From: Bernardetia sp. MNP-M8
GTDB lineage: Bacteria; Bacteroidota; Bacteroidia; Cytophagales; Bernardetiaceae
Direction: 5' to 3'
Assembly (NCBI RefSeq): GCF_037126285.1
Contig: NZ_CP147012.1
Span: forward strand, 682,001 to 746,000
DNA: 64,000 bases
Shown: positions 34,946-44,123 of the stretch, in pieces
Layout of the letters: each line of letters opens with the position of its first letter
How positions within the stretch are numbered: position 1 is the stretch's first letter
Notes under the pieces: model-generated
What the model was told of the DNA's origin: nothing
The model's input: the letters and a program-made list of their open reading frames with translations, nothing else
The model's database searches: none
Translations under genes and position numbers: made by a program

Positions 34946-37858
34946 ATGAACACAAACATTCAAAATTCAAAACCTACAACGGTAAAACTTAGCTACTATA
35001 AAATAGTATCGCTAGGTATATGGCTAATGACTACTCTATTTTATACAAATAGTCATGCTCAAACTTTAATCTTTAAAAGTGGCTTTGAGGGTACAACACG
35101 GCTTGAACCTAGAACGCCTAATCATGAGAAAATAAAAGGTTCTAATAATTCTTCCAATCCTAGTGATTGGGAAAATGACCTTGTTAATAATCCCTATTTT
35201 GGATATGGCGAAATTGTTTATGAACAAGGTGACACTACTCAAAGAAATGCACGAATTGTTAAAGACCCCCAAAATACTAATAATAAAGCAATGCGCTTTA
35301 GGATTACTGATCAACATATCACAGTAACAAATTCATATACCAATAAAATTGAACACAAAGCTCGCATACAGTATAATTTACAAAATCAAAATGCAGCACC
35401 TGTGGGTGGTTTTATTAAAGAGTATTATCAAAAATGTCGTATTTATTTCTCACCCGACCTTGCAATACTAGAAGCTGAAGATGAAGATTTTGGGTGGTTT
35501 ATTTTGCAAGAATTTTGGAATGACCCTTCATACGATGTACCAAGAGGACAAGCACGAAAATCAACCCGAGTTGATTTTGAAATAACAAGGATAAATCATG
35601 TAGCAGGATCAAAATTAAGATTTGGTGCTAAGTTTAGAGATCCTATAAATGTTTACCCAGCTACATGGGAATATATAAATCCTAATTTTGAAGTTCCACT
35701 TGGAAAATGGATGACTCAAGAAATTTATATTAAAGAGGGGGATAACAATACAGGAAGAATTTATATGGCTATTACAGTAGATGGACAAAAAACGGTTATT
35801 GTTGATAAAATTACACGTACAGTAGCCAATGCTACGAGCAGTTATACACCAGATGGGCAGACAGCATGGAATCCTATGAAAATATACATGGAAGGTAAAG
35901 TGGCTAAGTTATTTAAAGACCAAGGCAAAATCCTAGATGTATATTGGGATGATCTTGAAATATGGTTTAATAGAACTCCAGAGAGTAATGTAGGAGGTAC
36001 AACTATAGCTGCCCCCTCACAATTTACAGCTACAAATGTTCAAGCAACACAAGCTACCTTTAATTGGACAGATAATTCCAACAATGAAACTGAATTTTTA
36101 CTTGAACGTAGAGAATTACCTAATGGACAATATGAAGTAGCAAAAATCGAAGCTATTGATGTTACAACAACGCTTGATGCAGCCTTAACACCATCTACTT
36201 CATATAGATATAGATTATCAGCTAAAAATGCAACCATTCAATCCGAATATACTTATACAGATGTTACTACACCAGCAGCCCCTGTAAATTCACCTTCAGG
36301 TCTTACAGCTACAAATGTGCAGTCCAAACAAGTTACTTTAAACTGGACAGACAATTCAAATAATGAAACTGAATTTGTGCTAGAAAAAAGAAATGTAACA
36401 GCAGGCGAAAGTTATTCTCTTCTCCAAACTTTGCCTACTGATGCAGTTACTTTTACAGATACGAACTTGTTACCAAACACGTCGTACAATTATAGAATAA
36501 TTGCTAAAAATGCAACGATGCAATCTGATTTCATTTATCTGAATGTAGTTACTCCTTTTGCACCTGTAAATACGCCTTCGGGATTTACAGCTACAAACGT
36601 TCAATCTACACAAGCTACTTTAACTTGGAATGATAATTCAAATAATGAAACCGAGTTTGTCATTGAAAGAAGGTCAGTTACAGATGGAGGAAATTATGCG
36701 TTAGTACAAAGTGTGGGTACAGATGTTACTTCTTTTACCGACCCAACACTTCTACCTTCTAAAGATTATAAGTACCGATTATCAGCAAAAAATAGTACAA
36801 CTCAATCAACATTTATTTATTTAGATGTTAAGACACCAGCAGTAATTATTACAATAAATGCACCTTCAGGGGCTACAGTAACCAATATTCAGACTAATCA
36901 AGCTACTTTAACTTGGAATGACAATTCAAATAATGAAGCTGAATTTATTATTGATAGAAGATCAGTTACTGATGGAGGTAATTATGAATTTCTTCAAAGT
37001 GTTGGTGTAGATATTACTTCTTTTACCGACCCAACACTTTCTCCTAATAAAGAATATCGTTACAGAATTTCTGCTAAAAACGGTAATGTAGTTTCAGATT
37101 TTTCTTACCCTAATAGCTTTACCACTCCTGAAGAAGCAGGAACAGGACTTCAAGCCACTTATTATGATAATATGGATTTTACAGGCACATCAATTAGCAG
37201 AACAGATGCTACTGTAAATTTCAATTGGGGCAATAGTTCGCCTTCATCAAGTATAGGAGCTAACACTTTTTCGGCTCGTTGGACAGGACAAATTAAACCT
37301 GCTTATACTGGAACATATACTTTTTATACTACTACTGATGATGGGGTTCGTCTTTGGGTAAATGATGCATTATTAATCAACAAATGGAATAACCAAAGTG
37401 CTACAGAATACACAGGCACAATTACCTTAAATGCAGGACAAAAATATAGCATAAAACTAGAGTATTTTGAGAATACAGGAGATGCAACTGCTAAATTAAG
37501 TTGGTCAAGTGCAATTCAACCAAAGCAAATTATACCTCAAACAGCTTTATATCCTGCTTTCTCCCCTATTGCAAAAGTAGCTACTAGAAACGTAACTAAA
37601 AATAGTGAAACTACTATTACTGCTTATCCGAATCCTGCAAAAGACATTCTTTATGTTCGTGTAGATAAGATAGAGCAAAATGAGGTAACAATAGAATTGC
37701 TTTCTTCTCTATCACAAACGGTAAAGAAAACCAACTATTCTACTATAAAAGGTAATAATACCTTTGAAATGAATATTCAAGGCTTAGCTTCAGGAGTTTA
37801 TTTTCTAAAAATCTATAATGGAAAAGAAGTAATTGTAAAGAAAATTATTATTGAATAA
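34946..37858 (+). CDS. T9SS-secreted polysaccharide-lyase-like protein with Fn3 and PA14 domains
   Basis: A 970-residue exported protein. Signal peptide to about residue 39 (NSHAQ). Residues 40-345 are a jelly-roll-like domain resembling heparin-lyase/alginate-lyase-like exported proteins (SGFEGTTRLEPRTPN, WFILQEFWND, LDVYWDDLEIWFN). Then come four fibronectin type III modules (from about residues 355, 450, 540 and 635), a PA14 domain (about 732-860, with TTTDDGVRLWVND), and a type IX sorting domain (about 893-970, YPNPAKDILYV to KKIIIE). It probably acts on or binds a polysaccharide at the surface. The lyase role is a suggestion only. A paralogous gene follows. Confidence 0.8.
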   Translation: MNTNIQNSKPTTVKLSYYKIVSLGIWLMTTLFYTNSHAQTLIFKSGFEGTTRLEPRTPNHEKIKGSNNSSNPSDWENDLVNNPYFGYGEIVYEQGDTTQRNARIVKDPQNTNNKAMRFRITDQHITVTNSYTNKIEHKARIQYNLQNQNAAPVGGFIKEYYQKCRIYFSPDLAILEAEDEDFGWFILQEFWNDPSYDVPRGQARKSTRVDFEITRINHVAGSKLRFGAKFRDPINVYPATWEYINPNFEVPLGKWMTQEIYIKEGDNNTGRIYMAITVDGQKTVIVDKITRTVANATSSYTPDGQTAWNPMKIYMEGKVAKLFKDQGKILDVYWDDLEIWFNRTPESNVGGTTIAAPSQFTATNVQATQATFNWTDNSNNETEFLLERRELPNGQYEVAKIEAIDVTTTLDAALTPSTSYRYRLSAKNATIQSEYTYTDVTTPAAPVNSPSGLTATNVQSKQVTLNWTDNSNNETEFVLEKRNVTAGESYSLLQTLPTDAVTFTDTNLLPNTSYNYRIIAKNATMQSDFIYLNVVTPFAPVNTPSGFTATNVQSTQATLTWNDNSNNETEFVIERRSVTDGGNYALVQSVGTDVTSFTDPTLLPSKDYKYRLSAKNSTTQSTFIYLDVKTPAVIITINAPSGATVTNIQTNQATLTWNDNSNNEAEFIIDRRSVTDGGNYEFLQSVGVDITSFTDPTLSPNKEYRYRISAKNGNVVSDFSYPNSFTTPEEAGTGLQATYYDNMDFTGTSISRTDATVNFNWGNSSPSSSIGANTFSARWTGQIKPAYTGTYTFYTTTDDGVRLWVNDALLINKWNNQSATEYTGTITLNAGQKYSIKLEYFENTGDATAKLSWSSAIQPKQIIPQTALYPAFSPIAKVATRNVTKNSETTITAYPNPAKDILYVRVDKIEQNEVTIELLSSLSQTVKKTNYSTIKGNNTFEMNIQGLASGVYFLKIYNGKEVIVKKIIIE

Positions 37859-37880
37859 TAAAAATAGAATAACTATTACC

Positions 37881-37910
37881 AATAGAGCTATCTTTTTTGA
37901 TAGCTCTATT
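37881..37910 (+). terminator. hairpin between the two T9SS genes
   Basis: AATAGAGCTATC (37881-37892) and GATAGCTCTATT (37899-37910) form a 12-base perfect stem around six T's. The following T's are weak, so it may partly terminate or stabilise the first mRNA. Confidence 0.55.
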
Positions 37911-37960
37911 ATGTCAAAAAAAAAACATTAATTTTTTTTAATTATTTTAATAAAACTAAA

Positions 37961-40924
37961 ATGCAAAAAATAATTGTAATACTAAAAACAACACTATTAT
38001 TTTTATTCGTGCTTGCTGCCAATTTTTTACAGGCACAAAATGATATTGTAACCTATGCAGGTGGTACTGGAAAAGAAACATTCTATGATATAACACAAAT
38101 TACTGATGGAACATTCTTGGTTTGTGGCTATGCTGATAATCTAAATTGGATTGCTAATGGAGTTCCTAAAATTCAATTGACTTATAATGGAACAATTCCA
38201 AATTCATTAGGAACAAATCGGTATGGCTTTATTTTACATTTATCATCTGACTTACAAACTGTACTGCAAGTCCTACATTTTCCACAAGGAGCTGTTGAAG
38301 ATATTCGGTTTATGAAAACCAATTCTCAACCTTATAAACCAACAGGGGGTTTGTACATTAGTTGCAATACTTCTGATACGGACTCTAAAGAGGGAGGATA
38401 TATTATTGCTAAACTTGATAATAACTTTGTTAATGGTGTACCTTCTTCACTTTCGTGGTTCAAATCAGTTTGGGCAAAATCAGTTCCTAAAGAAAATCAT
38501 CCATGGGATGTTACTAATGATGGAAGAGTATTTTACATATCAGGTCAAGCCTATGGATATGACTGGAGTGCAGTATATTGTCTAGATCAAAATGGACAAC
38601 CAACAGTAGTCAATAATTGGAGAACCCACTGGCTAAAAGATGGAAAAGAATGGAAAGGAACTCCTGCTTCAGCAAATCCACTTGGTGGAATTAAATCGGT
38701 TGCTTATAGTGGAATTGTTCTAAAAATGTGGGGAAGATGCGACTTGCGATCATGGACTTTGGCAGATTACAATGCTGTCATTGCTGATGAAAATGGAGGA
38801 ACAAAAAAAGGCAAGTGGCCTTTAGATGTTTTATTTAATTCTCCTTGTGACCCAGCTTCCCCAACAAATGCTAGTCCAGGATATACAGGCTATTCAGCAT
38901 CTCCAACTCCTGTATATGGAGGACAATCTATTTGTATTGACAAAAGAAACAATAACCTATATATAGGAATGAATTTCAAAAGTGTACTTCCTGGTGGGCA
39001 ACCTGATTTTGAGCCTGCTGTAATTGCAATGGATGAGTCTGGCATGTTAATGTGGTGGAGTCGTTTGTACCATGAAATAACTCCTTCTGGTAATACCGTT
39101 AATTCTTCTCCAGACCAATATGTTGATGCATTGGCAATAGATTATACAAATGATAGACTTGTAGTAGGTGCAAGAACTCATGGGAATAATGTTGAGAATT
39201 TTTGGGAAGGAAATACCATTAACAGTAATGCAACAGCATCTGGATTTCAAAATAATTTTACAGGAGGCAATGGCAATATTCATATCTCTTGGTTAGGAAA
39301 ATTTCAGTTGAACAATGGTACACTTACCAACTCAACTTACATGGCAGAATTAGCTGAAGGCACAGGTTCTTTAGGAACTCCTCATCCTGACCCAAATTTA
39401 GACGGTTGGTCAAATCCAAATTCTGGGTGGCCAAATGTAAACACTACAAGAATGGCAAAAAACAGTTTAAAGGTGTCAAGCAATGGAGACGTGTGTGTAC
39501 TAGGAGTAGGACGTAGAACAATAACTACTGCAAATGCGTATCAGAAAATGCTAAAACCCTCACAAGGTAAAAGTGCATGGAATAATTTTGTAAGAGTTTA
39601 TGATTCCCAATTTAGTGTTCCTAAATATTCCTCATTGGTGGTAGGAGAATGGAATCCAACTACAGAAGCAGGAGGAGGTAATACTGATTTGTATGGTGTT
39701 TACAAAACAAGTGATGGAGTAATTTGTGTAGGTAGGCAAACAGCAGCTTCTAATGGGAATGGAACTCCAAATGGAAATCCTATTCCAGTAACAAATGTAA
39801 CACCTTGGGGAAATTCAACTCCACAAAACGAAAGTGCAATTCTAGTGTATTATAAAGCAGCAAACCTTTACAATCCAAATGATTTGATTCAAGGAGGAAC
39901 AGTAGCAACAATTTTAGCACCTTCAAGTTTTATAGCCCCAAGTGTTCAGACAAGACAAGTTGCATTAAAATGGAATGACAATTCGAATAATGAAACTGAA
40001 TTTATCCTTGAAAGAAGATCAGTCACAGATGGAGAAAGCTATAGATTAGTAAGCAGTATTGAAAGAGATTCTACTTCTTTTACAGACCTAACAGTATTAC
40101 CTTCTAAAGATTATAAATACCGATTATCAGCAAAAAATAGTACAGCACAATCAGAATTTATTTATTTAGATGTTACTACGCTAGATGAACCTGTTAGTAC
40201 AGATGGAACAGGACTTCAAGCTACCTATTATAACAATATAGACTTTACAGGAACATCAATTAATAGAATTGATGCTACTGTAAACTTTAACTGGGGCAAT
40301 AGTTCGCCTTCATCAAGTATTCAGAATGATACTTATTCAGTACGTTGGACAGGACAAATAAAACCTGCTTATTCTGAAACTTATACTTTTTATACCAATA
40401 CAGATGATGGAGTACGCCTTTGGGTAAATGAGGTCTTATTAATTGATAAATGGGTAAACCAAGGGGCTACAGAACACACAGGTACAATTACCCTAAATGG
40501 AGGACAGAGCTACACTATAAAACTAGAGTATTTTGAGAATACAGGTAATGCAGTAGCTCAATTAAGCTGGTCTAGTGCAAGCCAGACAAAAGAAATTGTA
40601 CCTCAAACAGTTTTATATCCTTCTACCTTACCTAGTGCCAAATTATCTACTAGAGACGTAACTAATAGTAACGAAACTACTATTACGGCTTATCCAAATC
40701 CTGCAAAAGACATTCTTTATGTTCGTGTAGATAATATAGAGCAAAATGAAGTAACAATAGAATTGCTTTCCTCTTTATCCCAAACTATAAAGAAAATTAA
40801 CTATTCTACTATAAAAGGCTGTGATACCTTTGAAATGAATATCAAAGGAGTGGCATCAGGTGTTTATTTTCTGAAAATTTATAATGGAAAAGAAGTAATT
40901 GTAAAGAAAATTATTATCGAATAA
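37961..40924 (+). CDS. T9SS-secreted propeller-like protein with Fn3 and PA14 domains
   Basis: A 987-residue exported protein. Signal peptide to about residue 25 (FLQAQN). Residues 26-640 form a large domain with repeated strands such as VTYAGGTGKETFYDI, GGYIIAKLDNN and VYCLDQNGQP; the pattern suggests a beta-propeller, but no family is certain. One Fn3 module starts near 652, a PA14 domain near 749 (with NTDDGVRLWVNE), and a type IX sorting domain near 905. Its last 240 residues are close to those of the preceding protein, so the pair arose by sharing of C-terminal modules. Surface or secreted location is expected. Confidence 0.8.
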   Translation: MQKIIVILKTTLLFLFVLAANFLQAQNDIVTYAGGTGKETFYDITQITDGTFLVCGYADNLNWIANGVPKIQLTYNGTIPNSLGTNRYGFILHLSSDLQTVLQVLHFPQGAVEDIRFMKTNSQPYKPTGGLYISCNTSDTDSKEGGYIIAKLDNNFVNGVPSSLSWFKSVWAKSVPKENHPWDVTNDGRVFYISGQAYGYDWSAVYCLDQNGQPTVVNNWRTHWLKDGKEWKGTPASANPLGGIKSVAYSGIVLKMWGRCDLRSWTLADYNAVIADENGGTKKGKWPLDVLFNSPCDPASPTNASPGYTGYSASPTPVYGGQSICIDKRNNNLYIGMNFKSVLPGGQPDFEPAVIAMDESGMLMWWSRLYHEITPSGNTVNSSPDQYVDALAIDYTNDRLVVGARTHGNNVENFWEGNTINSNATASGFQNNFTGGNGNIHISWLGKFQLNNGTLTNSTYMAELAEGTGSLGTPHPDPNLDGWSNPNSGWPNVNTTRMAKNSLKVSSNGDVCVLGVGRRTITTANAYQKMLKPSQGKSAWNNFVRVYDSQFSVPKYSSLVVGEWNPTTEAGGGNTDLYGVYKTSDGVICVGRQTAASNGNGTPNGNPIPVTNVTPWGNSTPQNESAILVYYKAANLYNPNDLIQGGTVATILAPSSFIAPSVQTRQVALKWNDNSNNETEFILERRSVTDGESYRLVSSIERDSTSFTDLTVLPSKDYKYRLSAKNSTAQSEFIYLDVTTLDEPVSTDGTGLQATYYNNIDFTGTSINRIDATVNFNWGNSSPSSSIQNDTYSVRWTGQIKPAYSETYTFYTNTDDGVRLWVNEVLLIDKWVNQGATEHTGTITLNGGQSYTIKLEYFENTGNAVAQLSWSSASQTKEIVPQTVLYPSTLPSAKLSTRDVTNSNETTITAYPNPAKDILYVRVDNIEQNEVTIELLSSLSQTIKKINYSTIKGCDTFEMNIKGVASGVYFLKIYNGKEVIVKKIIIE

Positions 40925-40965
40925 TAAGTATAAAATAACTATTAAAAGAAGAGGTATCTAAAAAG

Positions 40966-41028
40966 GTAGAAATTCTCTATTATAACAATAGTTCTACTAA
41001 AGTAGAACTGCAAGAAGTTTTAGACTAA
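40966..41028 (+). pseudogene. internally deleted remnant of a DUF5694 gene
   Basis: In frame, this stretch reads VEILYYNNSSTKVELQEVLD and stop. The first part matches EILYYNNS of the DUF5694 protein (nucleotides near 33598-33625), and the last part matches its final residues. About 80 codons between the two are missing. The 3' flank continues to match after the stop. Confidence 0.7.
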
Positions 41029-41031
41029 AAA
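41005..41031. repeat. right copy of the direct repeat bounding the 7-kb segment
   Basis: Same orientation as 33863-33889 and differing at one base; see the finding. Confidence 0.75.
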
Positions 41032-41055
41032 AAAAATTCTATCCTACTTTATCCT

Positions 41056-41093
41056 AAAATCCATTCAAGAAATATATTTCTTGAATGGATTTT
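41056..41093. terminator. bidirectional perfect terminator
   Basis: A perfect 19-base inverted repeat (41056-41074 with 41075-41093) with A's on the left and T's on the right. It ends the second T9SS transcript and the convergent flavoprotein gene. Its core ATCCATTCAAGAAA is shared with 32903-32938. Confidence 0.85.
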
Positions 41094-41098
41094 TTTAT

Positions 41099-42007
41099 CT
41101 AAAAATTCTCATCTATCAATTCTCTATTTATAGCAGCTCCTGCTATTGTGCCAGAAGCTACTGCAAACGATACTGCTCTAAACATAGTTGTAGCATCTCC
41201 TATCGCAAAAATATCTTTTATAGATGTTTTTTTGAATAAATCGACTTCTATAAATCCATTCTCATCAAACTTGCAACCCATTTCTTTTGGAATATCAGAA
41301 TGCTGCACAAAATCTACACGAGCAAAAATAGCAGAAATTGCGTGTTTTGTCTTGTTTTTGAAAACAATATTTTGAATTTGTCCTTCTTGATGTTCAAATT
41401 CCGAAATTTCAGTTTCTATTATTTTGATATTTTTAGAGTGTAGTTTTTGAGTCTGTTCTTCAGTCAAAGTAGATTTTCCATTTGTGAATAAAGTTAGATT
41501 TTCACTCCAATTATAGATAAGTTTAGCCATTTCAAAAGCTATATCTCCATTTGCCAAAACTCCAAGATTTTCATGTTTTACTTCATAACCATGACAGTAA
41601 GGACAATGTAAAACTGATATTCCCCAGCACTGAGCAAAGCCTGTAATAGAAGGCATTATATCTTTTATTCCAGTTGCAAAAAGAATTTTTTTTCCAAAAA
41701 ATGAATTTCCATTTTCTACAAAAACTTCGTATTTATCTTTTTGAGAAGAACAAGAAATTGCTTTTCCTTCAAGAAAACTAACCGTAGGATAATTTAAAAC
41801 TTGTTCTTTTGCTTTCTCTGAAATTTCTTTGGGTGTATTTCCATCTTGAGTAATAAAATTATGAGAATGAGGAGTTTGTTTATTACAAGGTTTTCCACTA
41901 TCTATAATTAATACTTTTCTTAAAGAACGTCCTAAAGCCATAGCAGCTGAAAGTCCTGCATAACTTCCACCAATAATAATTACATCAAAATTTGATTTAT
42001 TTTTCAT
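41099..42007 (-). CDS. thioredoxin-reductase-like NAD(P)/FAD oxidoreductase
   Basis: A 302-residue flavoprotein with an N-terminal FAD-binding GGSYAGLSAAMALGRS motif, an NAD(P) half with LGVLANGD, and the C-terminal FAD region FAIGDATTMFRAVSFAVASG. A CPYC motif followed by HGYEV takes the place of the redox-active cysteine pair seen in thioredoxin reductase. Such proteins reduce small thiol proteins or act as alkyl hydroperoxide partners; the exact partner is unknown. The promoter carries two palindromes (42042-42058 and 42082-42106). Confidence 0.88.
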   Translation of the reverse strand: MKNKSNFDVIIIGGSYAGLSAAMALGRSLRKVLIIDSGKPCNKQTPHSHNFITQDGNTPKEISEKAKEQVLNYPTVSFLEGKAISCSSQKDKYEVFVENGNSFFGKKILFATGIKDIMPSITGFAQCWGISVLHCPYCHGYEVKHENLGVLANGDIAFEMAKLIYNWSENLTLFTNGKSTLTEEQTQKLHSKNIKIIETEISEFEHQEGQIQNIVFKNKTKHAISAIFARVDFVQHSDIPKEMGCKFDENGFIEVDLFKKTSIKDIFAIGDATTMFRAVSFAVASGTIAGAAINRELIDENF

Positions 42008-42041
42008 AAAATAAGCTTTGAAAATTTATATAATTTTATTT

Positions 42042-42058
42042 ATGCAACACTATTGCAT
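42042..42058. promoter_or_regulatory. operator-like palindrome 1 upstream of the flavoprotein gene
   Basis: ATGCAA-CACTA-TTGCAT inverted repeat. It lies just downstream of the -7 element of the minus-strand promoter, at the expected transcription start. Confidence 0.6.
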
Positions 42059-42061
42059 TTG

Positions 42062-42091
42062 CAAATATACAGTTTATCTTCTTAAATGCAA
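42062..42091 (-). promoter_or_regulatory. promoter of the flavoprotein gene
   Basis: On the minus strand TTG (42089-42091) and TATATTTG (42062-42069) are separated by 19 bases, matching the Bacteroidota promoter. The two palindromes overlap the -33 element and the start region. Confidence 0.6.
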
Positions 42092-42106
42092 CAAAGTTGC
42101 ATTTAA
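42082..42106. promoter_or_regulatory. operator-like palindrome 2 over the -33 element
   Basis: TTAAATGCAAC / AAA / GTTGCATTTAA, a perfect 11-base inverted repeat with a three-base spacer, sharing the core ATGCAA/TTGCAT with the first palindrome. Confidence 0.7.
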
Positions 42107-42250
42107 ATCGCTTGTTTTTTGAAAATTCTATTTTATTCTATTAAAAAATCACTTTTTTACTTATCTTTGATTAGAAAATTAGAAATAGAAAATCATACTA
42201 GCATTTTTATTTATCGAAAATTTAACTTTCATCACTTACCATTTTATTAA

Positions 42251-42835
42251 ATGTTTGCCTATCTCAACGGAAAAATTACAAAAAGAGAACCTTCACTAGC
42301 CGTTTTGGATATTAATGGGGTGGGTTATGAAGTCAAAATTTCACTTCAAACCTATTCTATTATTCAAGAAGGACAACCTTTCAAACTTTTCACTTATTTG
42401 AGCGTAACACAAGATTCTCAAGAGCTTTTTGGGTTTGCTACTGAAAGTGAGAAAAAAATGTTTTTGCAGCTTATTAGTGTTTCTGGAGTAGGACGAAATA
42501 CTGCTTTAGTGATGCTTTCAGCAATGAACGTTTCTGAACTTGCCAATGCAATTATTAATAATCAAACATCTGTTATTCAGAAAATAAAAGGAATTGGAAA
42601 GAAAACTTCCGAACGTTTGGTTTTAGACTTGAAAGACAAGTTAGCAAAAGAAGGTTTCCAATTGGAAGATGAAAATGGAATGAGCAGCGCATTAAAAGAA
42701 CAAGCATCCAATGCTCTTACCAGTCTAGGTTTATCAAAATTAGTGGCTGATAGAACCATAAATGCCATTTTGAAAAAATACGGCACAGATCTTTCTTTAG
42801 AAGAGTTGATTACATATAGTTTGCAAGAAGGCTAA
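42251..42835 (+). CDS. ruvA: RuvA, Holliday junction-binding protein
   Basis: A 194-residue RuvA, the subunit that binds four-way DNA junctions and recruits the RuvB motor for branch migration in recombination repair. The N-terminal OB fold starts MFAYLNGKITKREPS with VLDINGVGYEV. The two helix-hairpin-helix motifs contain VSGVGRNTA and IKGIGKKTSERL. The flexible C-terminal domain III ends LITYSLQEG. Length is normal. No ruvB or ruvC is adjacent. Confidence 0.96.
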   Translation: MFAYLNGKITKREPSLAVLDINGVGYEVKISLQTYSIIQEGQPFKLFTYLSVTQDSQELFGFATESEKKMFLQLISVSGVGRNTALVMLSAMNVSELANAIINNQTSVIQKIKGIGKKTSERLVLDLKDKLAKEGFQLEDENGMSSALKEQASNALTSLGLSKLVADRTINAILKKYGTDLSLEELITYSLQEG

Positions 42836-42920
42836 AACAGTTACCAGTTAATAAATTTAGAAATTAGATTTATGAAGTTAGAAGTACTACAATCAAACCT
42901 AATTAAAAAAGGAAATTTTT

Positions 42921-42953
42921 CATTCTCTGTTTTCTCTGTGAATTCTGTGTTTT
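42921..42953. repeat. CTCTGT/CTGTG-rich intergenic repeat
   Basis: A stretch with ATTCTCTGTTTTCTCTGTG then AATTCTGTGTTTT. Its reverse complement closely matches 55820-55851 upstream of the thioesterase gene. Confidence 0.5.
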
Positions 42954-42994
42954 AAAATTATATTCCTATTTTCTCATTCTCCAATCTCTACCAC

Positions 42995-43984
42995 GTGAAA
43001 TTCTTTATTCTATTTATAATTTTCTTCATTATTCATTTTTCCTCATCTTCTTTGTATGCTTTCTCTTCTTTTACATCAAAAAAAGATTCTATTGGTTTAG
43101 AACGAAGGGGAAATAATTTATATATTAAACATAGAGTTACAATTGGTGAAGATATTTATAAAATTGCTAGAAAATATGGTATAAATAAAGAAACACTCAT
43201 CACGCTCAATCCTGTTGCTCGTTATCCATTGAAAATAGGTCAAATTATTTACATTCCACATGCTCAAACGACGTATAGAATTTCTCAACTCAAAGGATAT
43301 AAAGTTCGTGCAAACGAAACACTTTTTTCGATTGCTTCAAAGTTTCAAACTGATGTAAAAACGCTTAAAGAACTCAATGAGCTTTATTCTACTCAAATTC
43401 AAACAGGACAAGAATTACTTATTCCTTATCCAAGCACTCATCAGGACTTATATCTCATTCCTTCAAATGCGTATAGTGTAGCCAAAGATCCTAATAAAAA
43501 AGAAGAGCTAAAACATATATATCATACAGTAGCAAATGGAGAAACTCTTTATTCTATTTCCCAAAAGTATAAAGTCAGTGTAGAAGATTTAAAAAAAATA
43601 AATGATAATCCTTCTGGACAAATAAAAGCAGGACAAAAAATTATTGTAGGCAAAGGAGAAAAAATCGAAGAAGTTTTGATTGTTGCAAGTGCAAACACTA
43701 TGACTAGCCAAGCAAAAAAAGGAAAACCTCATTCTGAATCAGGTGTTTGTAATGTAACTTTAAAAAGTGATAGACTTGTCGGAATGCACCGAACAGCTCC
43801 TAAAGGAACTCTCATAAAAGTATATAATGAAAGTGCTGGAAGAACTGTAACCGTCAAAATTATTGGTAAAATTCAGAATATTGATAGAAACAAAAATGTC
43901 GTTATTATTATTAGTCATGAAGCTGGGAGAAAGTTAGGAACAATGAGTAAAGAGTTTCCTGTTTGGTTAAAATGGGAAGAATAA
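42995..43984 (+). CDS. LysM and RlpA-like (DPBB) cell-wall protein
   Basis: A 329-residue exported protein starting at a GTG. Signal peptide (to about residue 22) is followed by three LysM modules (about 45-95, 108-150 and 180-228) that bind peptidoglycan (for example GEDIYKIARKYGINKETL). The C-terminal part (about 250-329) resembles the double-psi beta-barrel of RlpA-like proteins (GMHRTAPKGTLIKVYN). It probably acts on or binds glycan strands in the periplasm; catalysis is not demonstrated by the motifs. A terminator follows at 44039. Confidence 0.84.
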   Translation: MKFFILFIIFFIIHFSSSSLYAFSSFTSKKDSIGLERRGNNLYIKHRVTIGEDIYKIARKYGINKETLITLNPVARYPLKIGQIIYIPHAQTTYRISQLKGYKVRANETLFSIASKFQTDVKTLKELNELYSTQIQTGQELLIPYPSTHQDLYLIPSNAYSVAKDPNKKEELKHIYHTVANGETLYSISQKYKVSVEDLKKINDNPSGQIKAGQKIIVGKGEKIEEVLIVASANTMTSQAKKGKPHSESGVCNVTLKSDRLVGMHRTAPKGTLIKVYNESAGRTVTVKIIGKIQNIDRNKNVVIIISHEAGRKLGTMSKEFPVWLKWEE

Positions 43985-44038
43985 ATATATCTTAACTTTT
44001 CCTCAAAAAAGACTTCTATAAAATTTATGTAATTTTGG

Positions 44039-44079
44039 GCAGTAGAAACAACTCAATGAGTAGTTTTTACTGCTTTTTT
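44039..44079 (+). terminator. terminator after the LysM gene
   Basis: GCAGTA (44039-44044) begins a stem closing with TACTGC (to 44073), with further pairing inside, then six T's (44074-44079). Confidence 0.75.
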
Positions 44080-44123
44080 GTATCTTCCTAATTTTCTTAT
44101 GCCTCATAAGCACATATATTTAA

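Noticed and set aside
36280-37140. Internal near-repeats as a CRISPR-like array
   Set aside because: These are tandem Fn3 modules inside one reading frame, not direct repeats with spacers.
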